A DNA stretch of 21,999 bases from a virus. The first letter of the stretch is position 1. Each line of letters begins with the position of its first letter. Location: IMG/VR virus record IMGVR_UViG_3300021373_000227, positions 1 through 21,999 of that record. One strand, written 5' to 3'. A program made the position numbers and the translations under genes. Below the pieces are notes generated by a model. It was not told the DNA's origin. It did no database searches and worked only from the letters and a program-made list of their open reading frames with translations. Below are positions 1 through 6,945 of the stretch, one piece after another.

Positions 1-1
1 T

Positions 2-424
2 GAGACAGGAGAGTGGACACCTGTTATTACAGATAGCGCATCTAACACTTACACTGGTGGTTATACTCAGCAAAAAGGGTATTACATGAAAGTTGGGAGT
101 ATGGTCTGGCTTCAAGGGTTTTTAAACTGGAGTGCAAGCCTTGTTTCTAACGGCTTAACCAGCGGGAACCAAGTTTGGATAACTGGTCAACCATATGTTA
201 ACAAAGAGGCGAGTCTCAATGAGCCTGTTCTTGCTGTGCAAGCGGCGAGTGGAATTACAATCTCAGGCCAAATTGCTGGTTTTATGGTAAGCGGTAAGGA
301 TTACATCCGTTTCCGCGATGTCAGTTCTAACTCAGCGTATTCAAACATGACCGTTGGCAATTTTGATAATGGGACAGGCGGAAGACTAATTGCATTTGCT
401 GGCGTATATCAAGCCGCAGAATAA
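2..424 (+). CDS. Tail fibre or tailspike protein, C-terminal part (5' end outside window)
   Basis: The reading frame is already open at base 2 and runs to TAA at 422-424, so only the last 140 residues are visible. The ATG at 86 is probably internal, because the codons before it read ETGEWTPVITDSASNTY. That is the typical opening of a phage fibre C-terminal domain (G-x-WTP, followed by a 'GYYMKVGSMVWLQG' strand resembling the common 'GRYTKIGNLVYF' motif). The sequence is rich in Gly, Ser, Asn and Thr with alternating hydrophobic residues, as expected for a beta-structured trimeric receptor-binding domain. Its role would be host attachment at the virion surface. It heads a same-strand series of structural genes with a 12-base gap to the next. 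Depolymerase activity cannot be judged, since the catalytic part would lie upstream. Confidence 0.75.
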   Translation, partial: ETGEWTPVITDSASNTYTGGYTQQKGYYMKVGSMVWLQGFLNWSASLVSNGLTSGNQVWITGQPYVNKEASLNEPVLAVQAASGITISGQIAGFMVSGKDYIRFRDVSSNSAYSNMTVGNFDNGTGGRLIAFAGVYQAAE

Positions 425-436
425 GGAAAATAAACA

Positions 437-598
437 ATGCCTGTAGCAACTACTTGGACCGTAAATGACATGCGCCGTAACATATCAGACGGCGGCGTAT
501 ACGAGGTGCGTTGGTCCTGCACTTCGGCAAACGATTCTGGCCCACGGTCATCAAGCGTGATGGCACAGAGATCAGCCGCAGCTTCTCACGCCATGTAG
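437..598 (+). CDS. Small fibre-associated phage protein, 5' part of a frameshifted gene
   Basis: ATG 437 follows an AAGGAAAA ribosome site and gives 53 residues before TAG at 596. Residues 3-27 (ATTWTVNDMRRNISDGGVYEV then RW) match the start of the intact protein at 728-1033, which has YTWTVPTVERNLADGGVTV. About 36 residues in, around base 545, the frame loses its protein-like character and ends in a Ser/Ala-rich tail. From the same place the neighbouring frame stays open to 726. A single C missing from the GGCCCACG run would account for this. The 5' part therefore very likely belongs with the 3' part as one protein of about 96 residues. The function is unknown. Such small proteins commonly follow fibre genes in marine phages, so a fibre accessory role is inference. 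Confidence 0.55.
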   Translation: MPVATTWTVNDMRRNISDGGVYEVRWSCTSANDSGPRSSSVMAQRSAAASHAM

Positions 599-726
599 TT
601 GCACCAGACATCTCAACAGATGATCTTGCAAACGAAAGCACTGAAGTACAAGCCATTTGTGCAGCAGTACATACAGATGCCGTTAAGACAGCTTATGCGG
701 CACACTTAGCAGCACAGGAGGTATAA
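511..726 (+). CDS. 3' part of the frameshifted small phage protein
   Basis: This frame is open from 481 to the TAA at 724-726 but has no ATG. The only possible initiator is TTG 511, with a GAGGTG only two bases before it, which is too close. From about base 545 it looks like real coding sequence: a mixed strand region (PTVIKRDGTEISRSFSRHVV) followed by a helix-like Ala-rich end (AICAAVHTDAVKTAYAAHL). Its last codons (GCACAGGAGGTA) also supply the strong AGGAGGT ribosome site of the next gene, so it abuts that gene naturally. I read it as the remainder of the gene starting at 437, separated by a -1 shift. Whether the shift is an assembly error, a true mutation or recoding cannot be decided here. 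No canonical X-XXY-YYZ slippery heptamer is present. Confidence 0.5.
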   Translation: MVLHFGKRFWPTVIKRDGTEISRSFSRHVVAPDISTDDLANESTEVQAICAAVHTDAVKTAYAAHLAAQEV

Positions 727-727
727 C

Positions 728-1033
728 ATGGCTGTAACATACACTTGGACAGTTCCAACAGTAGAACGTAACTTAGCAGACGGTGGTGTTACCGTTTGCC
801 ATTGGCGCTGCACTGGCGTTGATGGCGATGGCAACTCAGCAAGCTCATATGGCACTTGTGGCTTAACCTACGATGCCTCTGCGTCCGACTTTACACCCTA
901 TGCCGATATTACTGAGGCTCAAGCTCAAGGCTGGGTGTGGGGTCATGTATCCCAAGAGGATACCGAAGCTGCTATTGCTTCTAAGATTGATGCGATAGCT
1001 AATCCAACTACTGAGGCGGGAGTGCCGTGGTAG
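728..1033 (+). CDS. Small conserved phage protein, paralogue of the preceding broken gene
   Basis: A 101-residue protein begins at ATG 728, preceded by a near-perfect AGGAGGT ribosome site located in the end of the previous reading frame. The first 30 residues (YTWTVPTVERNLADGGV, then V-x-x-x-W-x-C) repeat the pattern of the 437 gene, so the two are tandem paralogues. The middle (GDGNSASSYGTCGLTYDAS) and the 'FTPYADITEAQAQGWVWG' segment, ending in a C-terminal GVPW, are typical of a small protein family that I recall beside fibre genes of marine phages. I know of no established function. It has no signal peptide, membrane segment or enzyme motif. A role in fibre assembly or as a minor tail component is a guess from position only. 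Confidence 0.75.
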   Translation: MAVTYTWTVPTVERNLADGGVTVCHWRCTGVDGDGNSASSYGTCGLTYDASASDFTPYADITEAQAQGWVWGHVSQEDTEAAIASKIDAIANPTTEAGVPW

Positions 1034-1058
1034 TTTAACCTAAACAAGGAGAATCAAA

Positions 1059-1268
1059 ATGGTAGAGAAAAAAACACAAACCATTACGATTAATGAAAAA
1101 GAATACACCGAAGATCAACTTACAGATCAACAAAAAGTTATGATTAATCATGTAACTGATTTGGATCGTAAGATTCGTTCTGCACAATTTAACTTAGATC
1201 AGTTAAACGTAGGACGTGAAGCATTTGTAAATATGCTTACTAACTCCGTAGAGTCAGAGGAAGAATAG
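1059..1268 (+). CDS. Small conserved phage protein (DUF6447-like)
   Basis: A 69-residue acidic, helical protein starts at ATG 1059 behind a clear AAGGAG ribosome site. Its plan is a short beta hairpin (QTITINEKEYTEDQLTDQQ) followed by one long helix of about 40 residues (INHVTDLDRKIRSAQFNLDQ...) and an acidic tail (ESEEE). This 'ITI(D/N)xxxYxxxxL' start plus helix is what I remember of the DUF6447-type phage family. The family assignment is tentative and the function unknown. It lies between the fibre-associated genes and the membrane-protein pair, three bases before the next start, so it is probably co-translated with them. Confidence 0.7.
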   Translation: MVEKKTQTITINEKEYTEDQLTDQQKVMINHVTDLDRKIRSAQFNLDQLNVGREAFVNMLTNSVESEEE

Positions 1269-1271
1269 TTC

Positions 1272-1535
1272 ATGAATGACGATAGCTGGCACCTTAGTAA
1301 GTCTGTACCTGTAACTTTAATCTTTGGATTACTTGTTCAAGGTGCTGCTATCGTATGGACAGTAAGTATGATGATGTCTGATATAGAAGAAAACTCAGAA
1401 GAGATCATCGCATTAGAACAACGTATGGGCAGGTTAGAGGATGCTGTACATAGTCAAGCAGTATCACTTGCCCGTATTGACGAAAATATAAAAGCAATAA
1501 GATCATCAGTAGAAAAGATGGCTAATAATGAATAA
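1272..1535 (+). CDS. Small membrane protein with coiled-coil tail
   Basis: An 87-residue protein. Residues about 11-36 (SVPVTLIFGLLVQGAAIVWTV and on) form one strong membrane segment. Residues 37-82 form a charged helix with heptad-like spacing (IEENSEEIIALEQRMGRLEDAV...). There is no signal-peptidase site, so it should stay anchored in the inner membrane. The start is ATG 1272, three bases after the previous stop, with GAGGAAG about eight bases upstream. Proteins of this build are frequent beside structural genes in marine phages and are often guessed to be holins or spanin-like. One membrane span plus a coiled coil fits a pinholin or an accessory lysis factor but proves neither. No endolysin gene is adjacent. 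The nearest wall-cutting domain is the virion lysozyme at 6946. Confidence 0.75.
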   Translation: MNDDSWHLSKSVPVTLIFGLLVQGAAIVWTVSMMMSDIEENSEEIIALEQRMGRLEDAVHSQAVSLARIDENIKAIRSSVEKMANNE

Positions 1536-1549
1536 TAAGGTTTGCCATA

Positions 1550-2017
1550 ATGATCGAAGTGTTAGCTTTAGCAGGTACAGTTACTAAAATAGCTGGGTCA
1601 ATTAGTGCAGCTGTAAAGGCTGGACGTGATATATCTGACTTAATGCCGCACTTTGGAAAGCTGGCTAAGTTAGAAGCTGATATTAGTTTAGCGGAGCAAG
1701 GTAGACATAAAGGTCCACTAGGTAGATTAACTTCATCTGAAGAAGAAGGCTTTGCCATAGCTCAAGCTAAGATGAAACACAAAGAAGCACAGAACGAATT
1801 ACGTGAAGTGTGCAGACTCTATGGACCACCAGGAATGTGGGACTTAGTAGTAAAAGAGCAAGCTGCAGCTAGGGTGAGACAAAAAGAAGCAATAGAACAA
1901 CAAGCTAAACAACGAGATCGTTTATTTTGGGGTTTATCTGTAGCTCTAGGTGTGGTAATATTTGTAATAGGTTTTGCAGCAATGGTCTTAGGTCTAAATG
2001 AAGTGGTAAATGGATAA
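1550..2017 (+). CDS. Membrane-anchored structural or lysis-associated protein
   Basis: A 155-residue protein with a mildly hydrophobic, Ala-rich N-terminus (residues 1-25), a charged helical middle (36-125, with K/E/A/Q-rich stretches) and one clear transmembrane helix near the C-terminus (about 126-148, FWGLSVALGVVIFVIGF). The 'LYGPPGMWDLVVKEQAAARVR' segment followed by a C-terminal membrane anchor matches a family I recall as common in marine podoviruses just upstream of large virion proteins. No function is established that I know of. Its coding end overlaps the start of the giant repeat protein by eight bases, implying translational coupling. The ribosome site is weak (TAAGG). A minor virion or holin-like role is possible. 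Confidence 0.7.
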   Translation: MIEVLALAGTVTKIAGSISAAVKAGRDISDLMPHFGKLAKLEADISLAEQGRHKGPLGRLTSSEEEGFAIAQAKMKHKEAQNELREVCRLYGPPGMWDLVVKEQAAARVRQKEAIEQQAKQRDRLFWGLSVALGVVIFVIGFAAMVLGLNEVVNG

Positions 2018-5000
2018 GATGGAATTTGCAGGGTTTACTCCCCAACAAAAATATACTCTATTAAAGAGTATGGATTACAAAGGTTCTGCTCAATCCGATG
2101 AGATGGATGCATTTCTTGCTTCGTCTCCTAGAGCAGCATCTATGATGGGTGAATATACTAAAATTGCACAACAACGTGTGTCGGGTAAACCTTTATCTGG
2201 CATTGGTATGCAAGAGGGTGGCACAGTAATAAACCCTAGAAATAATATTACTGGCGGTACTAATCCTGACATAGAGGAAGAGTTAGATAATCCACCTGTT
2301 ACCAATGATCCTGTCCCTGAAGATCTAGAGGCAGCAGATATTACAGGTGGCTATGACCCTACTATAGTCTCAGATGTTATACCTAAGGTAGAAGGTGCAG
2401 CTACTACTAAACCTGTTAGTTTAACTGACATAGTAGATTTTAATACTACTACAGATGTATCTAGTGGAATTACTACAACTCCTGCAGATTCAAATACTGA
2501 TCAGTTATTTGAAACAACGGGTACAAGCCTTTTAAATACTGAAGCTAATTTATCTGAAGACCCCCTAAGTATAGATATGAGTAACCCTAGTGACTCTAAT
2601 GTTACAGCATACTTACAAACAATTAATAAAGATTACCCAACGCCAGAGGATAGATACAACTGGGCGCAAGGAAGAATAGCTTCAAGGGATGTTAAAACTC
2701 CTGTAGAAGCTCAGACTCTTGCTTATATTATAGGTACTAGTCCTAGTTATACATCTACAACTGGCACTGGTATGGATTGGGTTAAGTTTTCTGAAGATAT
2801 TCTTAGTCATGTTATAAATGCACCTGGATTTACAGAGTATGATCCTTTATATGACTTGGATAAAGATGGAGAGATTACTGTTAAAGATGCTGCTGGGGGT
2901 TCATTGCAATACGCAGTAGGTGCTGAATCCCCTCCAGAAGATTGGCAAGTTCCTCCAGGGTATCTTAAAAACTCTACATCAGCAGCAAGTAACTCAGGCA
3001 ATAACTCAACAACAAGTGGTACAAATACAATGGCAGCACAAACAAGCGGATACAAAGGAGTGGGTTCATCAACCACAGCAGCTGGTGGAACCCCTTTAAA
3101 TGAACTTCAAAACTCATTAGCAACTAAAAGACAAGAGCTTGCTGCAATGTCTGCAGAGGATATAACTGGGGAAACTGGTCAAGCCTTAGCAGCAGAAATT
3201 CAAACACTTGAAGATCGTATTGCAATAGCTCAACAAAACATTGCAGAGGGTGCACCTTCTGGTGCTGAGGTGGTAACTGCTGGCATGGCTGACCCTATGA
3301 GGCTTGTAACAACCCCTGATGTCGCCACAATTACTACAGACCCTAATCAGTTTATAGCTGCAGGTACTGGTAAAGTTACTGATACTACTGCTGCTGATAC
3401 TACCACTGTTACTGATACCTCTCAAGCTGGTGTAGTTACAACTCCTGATGCTGCTACTTATACTGCTGATAAAGTATCGGATGATGTCACTGCTGAGACT
3501 GCCAAACTTTCTGCAGCTCAATTAGATAATCTTACTAAAACTATATCTGCACAAGATTATACTTTAGAAGAGTTAAACTTCTTAGGATTTGATGCAGCTC
3601 AGATTGATCAGTATCAAAAAGTAAAAGATATTACTGATATACCTGATCTTACCGAAGAGCAAAAACTTAAAGCTGCAGTTTTAGCTGACATAGAGCTTCC
3701 TGTAGCTGTAGCTAAAACTTTAACTTTTGATCCAATTAAATATAAAGCCGATGCAGCTAAGTTTACTGGTGATACCCCTAAAGCAACTGCAGCAACTGAT
3801 TATGACTTAGGAACTATATCTGGTGTAACTGCAGAAGTAAAAGCTGCAGAGCTTGTTACTGCTGCTGGTGGAGATGCAAAGGCTGCTCAAGCTACCGCAC
3901 AACAATCACTTAAAAAGATTCAAGCTGACTTTGCTACTGGTAAAGTTACTGCAGATCAACTTGCTGCTGCTCAAACACAATACGACAATATTATTACTTC
4001 TATTGTTAGTGGTTCTGTAACTGGTGATATGATTGTCAAGGCTGCTGGTGTAGGTCTTTCAGCAGAACAATCAGCAGATATTATTTCTAAATATAATTCT
4101 AGTATTGATGCAGTAAAAGGTAAAGTATCTGATGGAGAAACTATTACTGCCCAAGATACCTACAACCTAGACCCCACTAAAGTAGCTGAGATTACTAAAA
4201 CTAAAGTTGTCGATCCTGCTACGACTACGGACTTCCCTCAAGGTTCAGCTGCTACCACTGAGTATGACTCAACTGTGTCAGGAGCTAGAGGTGAAGTAGG
4301 CTCTAATGAACTAGTAGCTGCAGAAGGTATTGGTATTAATAAAGAACTAGTTGCACAGTCTGTCTATGGTGTAGCTAAGACTATGGAGCAAGTTAATGAG
4401 TCAGCAATAATGAAAGCTGCCACTGCTACTTTCTCCCAGTCTGCTCTTGCTGAAGCATCTGTAGGTGTACCAGAGGCTATGTCCACTGTTCAGGGACAGC
4501 TGTCCAGCTTAATGAATCAATTCAAAGATGGCACTCCAGCATGGGCTGCAGGTGCTATGAGAGCTGCTACAGCATTAATGAACTCTCGTGGACTTGGTGG
4601 TAGCTCAATGGCAGGTGCTGCTATTACACAAGCTGCATTAGAATCTGCTCTACCTATTGCAGTTCAGGATGCTACCTTCTATCAAGAAATGCAGATGACT
4701 AACTTGTCGAATAGACAAGCAGTTAGCCTTGCTAATGCAGCTGCTGTACAAGGTATTGAGTTACAAAACCTTGATAATATGCAAGCAGCAGCTCTTAAAA
4801 ATAGTACTCAAGCTTTTGAACTTCAATCTCAAAACTTAAGTAACTTGCAGGAAACTGTACTTGCTAACTTAAATGTTAAAGCATCTATTCAAAACAAGTC
4901 TTTAGATATTAATACTCAAGCTGCTGTAGCTAATGCTGCTAGATTTGCTGAGTTAAATAATATTAACTTGAGCAATGAACAACAAGCATTGTTGCAGGAA

Positions 5001-6935
5001 TCTTCTGAGAATCTTCAAATAGAACTATCTGAGTTGTCTAACGAACAACAGATGGCCCTCTCTATGTTGCAAACTAAAGCAGCATTAATGGGTCAGAACT
5101 TGTCGAATGAACAACAGTCTGCAATGCTTGCATCTACTCAAGCATTTGAAGCTGCTAATTTTAATGCTAATGCTCAACAACAAGCCTTTATGCAAGATGC
5201 CTCAGCCCAAGCTGCTCTTGAAGGACGTGCTCTTGACATACGTCAACAGACTTCCCTGTTTAATGCAGCTCGTATTGCTACAGTCAACGACATGAACTTG
5301 ACTAACGAACAACAAGTATTGTTAGCTGAATCTGCAGAAAACTTGCAAATTGAATTACAAGATTTATCTAATCGCCAACAAACCTCTCTTGCTAACGCAC
5401 AGTTACGTGCAGCTCTTCAAGGTAAAACGCTTGATAATCAACAACAAGCTGCAATCCTAAATGCAGAACAGTATGCAGAGATGGAGAAGATTAATCTTAG
5501 TAATAAACAACAAGCGTTTATTCAAGATGCTGTAGCCAAGGCTTCTTTAGAAGGTAGGGCATTAGATAATCGTCAACAAGCGGCACTCTTTAATGCTGCT
5601 CGTGCAGCTGATGTTGCTGATATGACTTTAAACAATGAGCAACAAGCTCTCATCTTACAGTCTAACCAAGAGTTTGATCAAGACATTACTAACCTGTCGA
5701 ATAGACAGCAAACATCCTTGGCTAATGCGCAACTTCGTGCAGCTTTGCAAGGTAAAGTTCTTGACAATCAACAACAAGAAGCTATAATTAACGCAGAGCG
5801 TTATGCTGAAGTAAATAATATTACTGTTACTAATAAACAACAAGCTATTATTCAAGAGTATGTATCACGTACTACTATGGAGGGTAAGACCCTTGATAAT
5901 GAGCAACAAGCTCGTATCTTTAATGTATCTAATCAGATACAAGAACGTGGTATTGAACTAAGTAATCAACAACAAGTTAATCTATTTAACTCTACAAATA
6001 ACTTAGAAGTTGATATGGCTAACCTGTCTAATAAACAACAGACAGAACTAGCTAATGCTCAAATTGAAGCAGCACTTCGTGGTCAAGAATTATCTAACAA
6101 ACAACAAGCTAACGTTATTAATGCTGCACGTATTAGTGAAATTGCTAATATCAACTTTAATGCAGAGCAACAAAGAGAGATTGAAAATGCTAGACTTGCA
6201 AGCAGTGTTGACCTTGCTAACTTGGATAGTAAAAGCGCTAAGATGCTTGCTGAGATGGCGCAGCTTGCCTCTATGGATATGGCAGCTCTTAATAATCGTC
6301 AGCAAGCTGAAGTTCAAAACGCACAGAACTTCTTACAAATGGACTTATCTAACTTAGATAACGAACAACAAACAGCTATCTTTAAATCTCAGCAAAACAT
6401 TGCTGCATTGTTTAATGATCAAGCTGCTGAGAATGCTAGACTGCAGTTTAATGCTGCCTCTGAAAACCAGATTAATCAATTCTTTGCAGATCTCCAAGTT
6501 AATGTAAATAAATTTAATGCAGATCAAGCTAACGCTATCAAGCAGTTCAATGCTGGGGAGACCAACACTGTATCTAAATTTAATGCTCAACTGGAGTCTG
6601 TTCGTGACCAGTTTAATGCTAGTAATGCATTGGTTATTGAACAAGCTAATACCAAGTGGCGTCAAGATATTGCTACAATGGATACAGCTGCACAGAATGA
6701 AGCTAATATGATGGCTGCTAAAATGGCTGCAGATATTACCTCAGCTGTGATGGATCAAATCTGGCAACGTGAACGAGATCTTATGTCGTTTGCATTTACT
6801 GCAATGGAAAGTATGGCAGATAGGAACCTTGATATACTACTTGCAGATAAAGATCTGGAGTCTATAAGAGATCAGATTGATGCATCTGATGAAGCTTCAA
6901 GAACCTATCTCATAACTAAACTATTACTGGGTTAA
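2010..6935 (+). CDS. Giant repeat-built virion protein (ejection apparatus or tape-measure-like candidate)
   Basis: A 1641-residue protein, the largest in the window. Residues 1-300 are low-complexity and Thr/Asp/Pro-rich, with one perfect EF-hand/dockerin-type loop at 282-293 (D at loop positions 1, 3, 5 and 12, Gly at 6, Ile at 8). Residues about 360-890 are Ala/Thr/Asp-rich and helical, ending in a Gly/Ala motif near 870-890 (MNSRGLGGSSMAGAAITQAA). Residues 899-1547 are 22- and then 11-residue repeats carrying the LSNxQQ signature. The C-terminus (IWQRERDLMSF and on) is non-repetitive. The RGLGxSSMAG and IWQRERDxMS signatures recall uncharacterised virion proteins of marine phages. The gene overlaps its upstream neighbour by eight bases and precedes the tail lysozyme. 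ATG 2019 is an alternative start. An internal, ejected or length-defining role is inference from length, helicity and neighbours. Confidence 0.85.
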   Translation: MDKMEFAGFTPQQKYTLLKSMDYKGSAQSDEMDAFLASSPRAASMMGEYTKIAQQRVSGKPLSGIGMQEGGTVINPRNNITGGTNPDIEEELDNPPVTNDPVPEDLEAADITGGYDPTIVSDVIPKVEGAATTKPVSLTDIVDFNTTTDVSSGITTTPADSNTDQLFETTGTSLLNTEANLSEDPLSIDMSNPSDSNVTAYLQTINKDYPTPEDRYNWAQGRIASRDVKTPVEAQTLAYIIGTSPSYTSTTGTGMDWVKFSEDILSHVINAPGFTEYDPLYDLDKDGEITVKDAAGGSLQYAVGAESPPEDWQVPPGYLKNSTSAASNSGNNSTTSGTNTMAAQTSGYKGVGSSTTAAGGTPLNELQNSLATKRQELAAMSAEDITGETGQALAAEIQTLEDRIAIAQQNIAEGAPSGAEVVTAGMADPMRLVTTPDVATITTDPNQFIAAGTGKVTDTTAADTTTVTDTSQAGVVTTPDAATYTADKVSDDVTAETAKLSAAQLDNLTKTISAQDYTLEELNFLGFDAAQIDQYQKVKDITDIPDLTEEQKLKAAVLADIELPVAVAKTLTFDPIKYKADAAKFTGDTPKATAATDYDLGTISGVTAEVKAAELVTAAGGDAKAAQATAQQSLKKIQADFATGKVTADQLAAAQTQYDNIITSIVSGSVTGDMIVKAAGVGLSAEQSADIISKYNSSIDAVKGKVSDGETITAQDTYNLDPTKVAEITKTKVVDPATTTDFPQGSAATTEYDSTVSGARGEVGSNELVAAEGIGINKELVAQSVYGVAKTMEQVNESAIMKAATATFSQSALAEASVGVPEAMSTVQGQLSSLMNQFKDGTPAWAAGAMRAATALMNSRGLGGSSMAGAAITQAALESALPIAVQDATFYQEMQMTNLSNRQAVSLANAAAVQGIELQNLDNMQAAALKNSTQAFELQSQNLSNLQETVLANLNVKASIQNKSLDINTQAAVANAARFAELNNINLSNEQQALLQESSENLQIELSELSNEQQMALSMLQTKAALMGQNLSNEQQSAMLASTQAFEAANFNANAQQQAFMQDASAQAALEGRALDIRQQTSLFNAARIATVNDMNLTNEQQVLLAESAENLQIELQDLSNRQQTSLANAQLRAALQGKTLDNQQQAAILNAEQYAEMEKINLSNKQQAFIQDAVAKASLEGRALDNRQQAALFNAARAADVADMTLNNEQQALILQSNQEFDQDITNLSNRQQTSLANAQLRAALQGKVLDNQQQEAIINAERYAEVNNITVTNKQQAIIQEYVSRTTMEGKTLDNEQQARIFNVSNQIQERGIELSNQQQVNLFNSTNNLEVDMANLSNKQQTELANAQIEAALRGQELSNKQQANVINAARISEIANINFNAEQQREIENARLASSVDLANLDSKSAKMLAEMAQLASMDMAALNNRQQAEVQNAQNFLQMDLSNLDNEQQTAIFKSQQNIAALFNDQAAENARLQFNAASENQINQFFADLQVNVNKFNADQANAIKQFNAGETNTVSKFNAQLESVRDQFNASNALVIEQANTKWRQDIATMDTAAQNEANMMAAKMAADITSAVMDQIWQRERDLMSFAFTAMESMADRNLDILLADKDLESIRDQIDASDEASRTYLITKLLLG
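4704..6650 (+). repeat. Coding tandem repeat: 26 units of 66 bp, then 11-residue units, with 330-bp higher order
   Basis: Within the giant protein, 26 units of exactly 22 codons run without any indel from 4704 to 6419 (unit n starts at 4704 + 66(n-1)). Most open L-(S/D/T/N)-N-x-Q-Q. Each 22-mer is two 11-mers, commonly ending in Asn. After a degenerate unit (6420-6485) the pattern collapses to five plain 11-mers ending FN or AN (6486-6650, for example ADQANAIKQFN and AQLESVRDQFN). Units also resemble each other most at a spacing of five: 1/6/11/16/21, 2/7/12/17/22, 3/8/13/18, 4/9/14/19 and 5/10/15/20. That gives a 110-residue (330-bp) superperiod. Eleven-residue periodicity is the hallmark of hendecad coiled coils. 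Confidence 0.9.
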
Positions 6936-6945
6936 GGAATAATAA

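Noticed and set aside
537-550. Programmed -1 frameshift signal at the 437/511 junction
   Set aside because: The bases TTCTGGCCCACGG contain no X-XXY-YYZ heptamer and no clear downstream stem. A missing C in the C run is simpler, though not proven.
3186-3521. A 111-codon minus-strand frame rich in Ser and Cys
   Set aside because: It is antisense to a Thr/Ala/Asp-rich stretch of the giant gene. Its composition simply mirrors ACT, GCT and GAT codons, and no ribosome site or partner gene is seen.
5107-6357. Additional Leu-rich open frames on either strand (for example 5107-5295, 6055-6357 plus; 6090-6317, 6354-6665 minus)
   Set aside because: They are out-of-frame shadows produced by the repeat's CAA and AAT codons. 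They lack ribosome sites and lie wholly inside the 1641-residue gene.
4704-6650. Regular repeats that could suggest a CRISPR array or non-coding satellite
   Set aside because: The period is exactly 66 bp in frame, the similarity is at protein level with many synonymous changes, and there are no constant repeats with unique spacers. It is a coding repeat.
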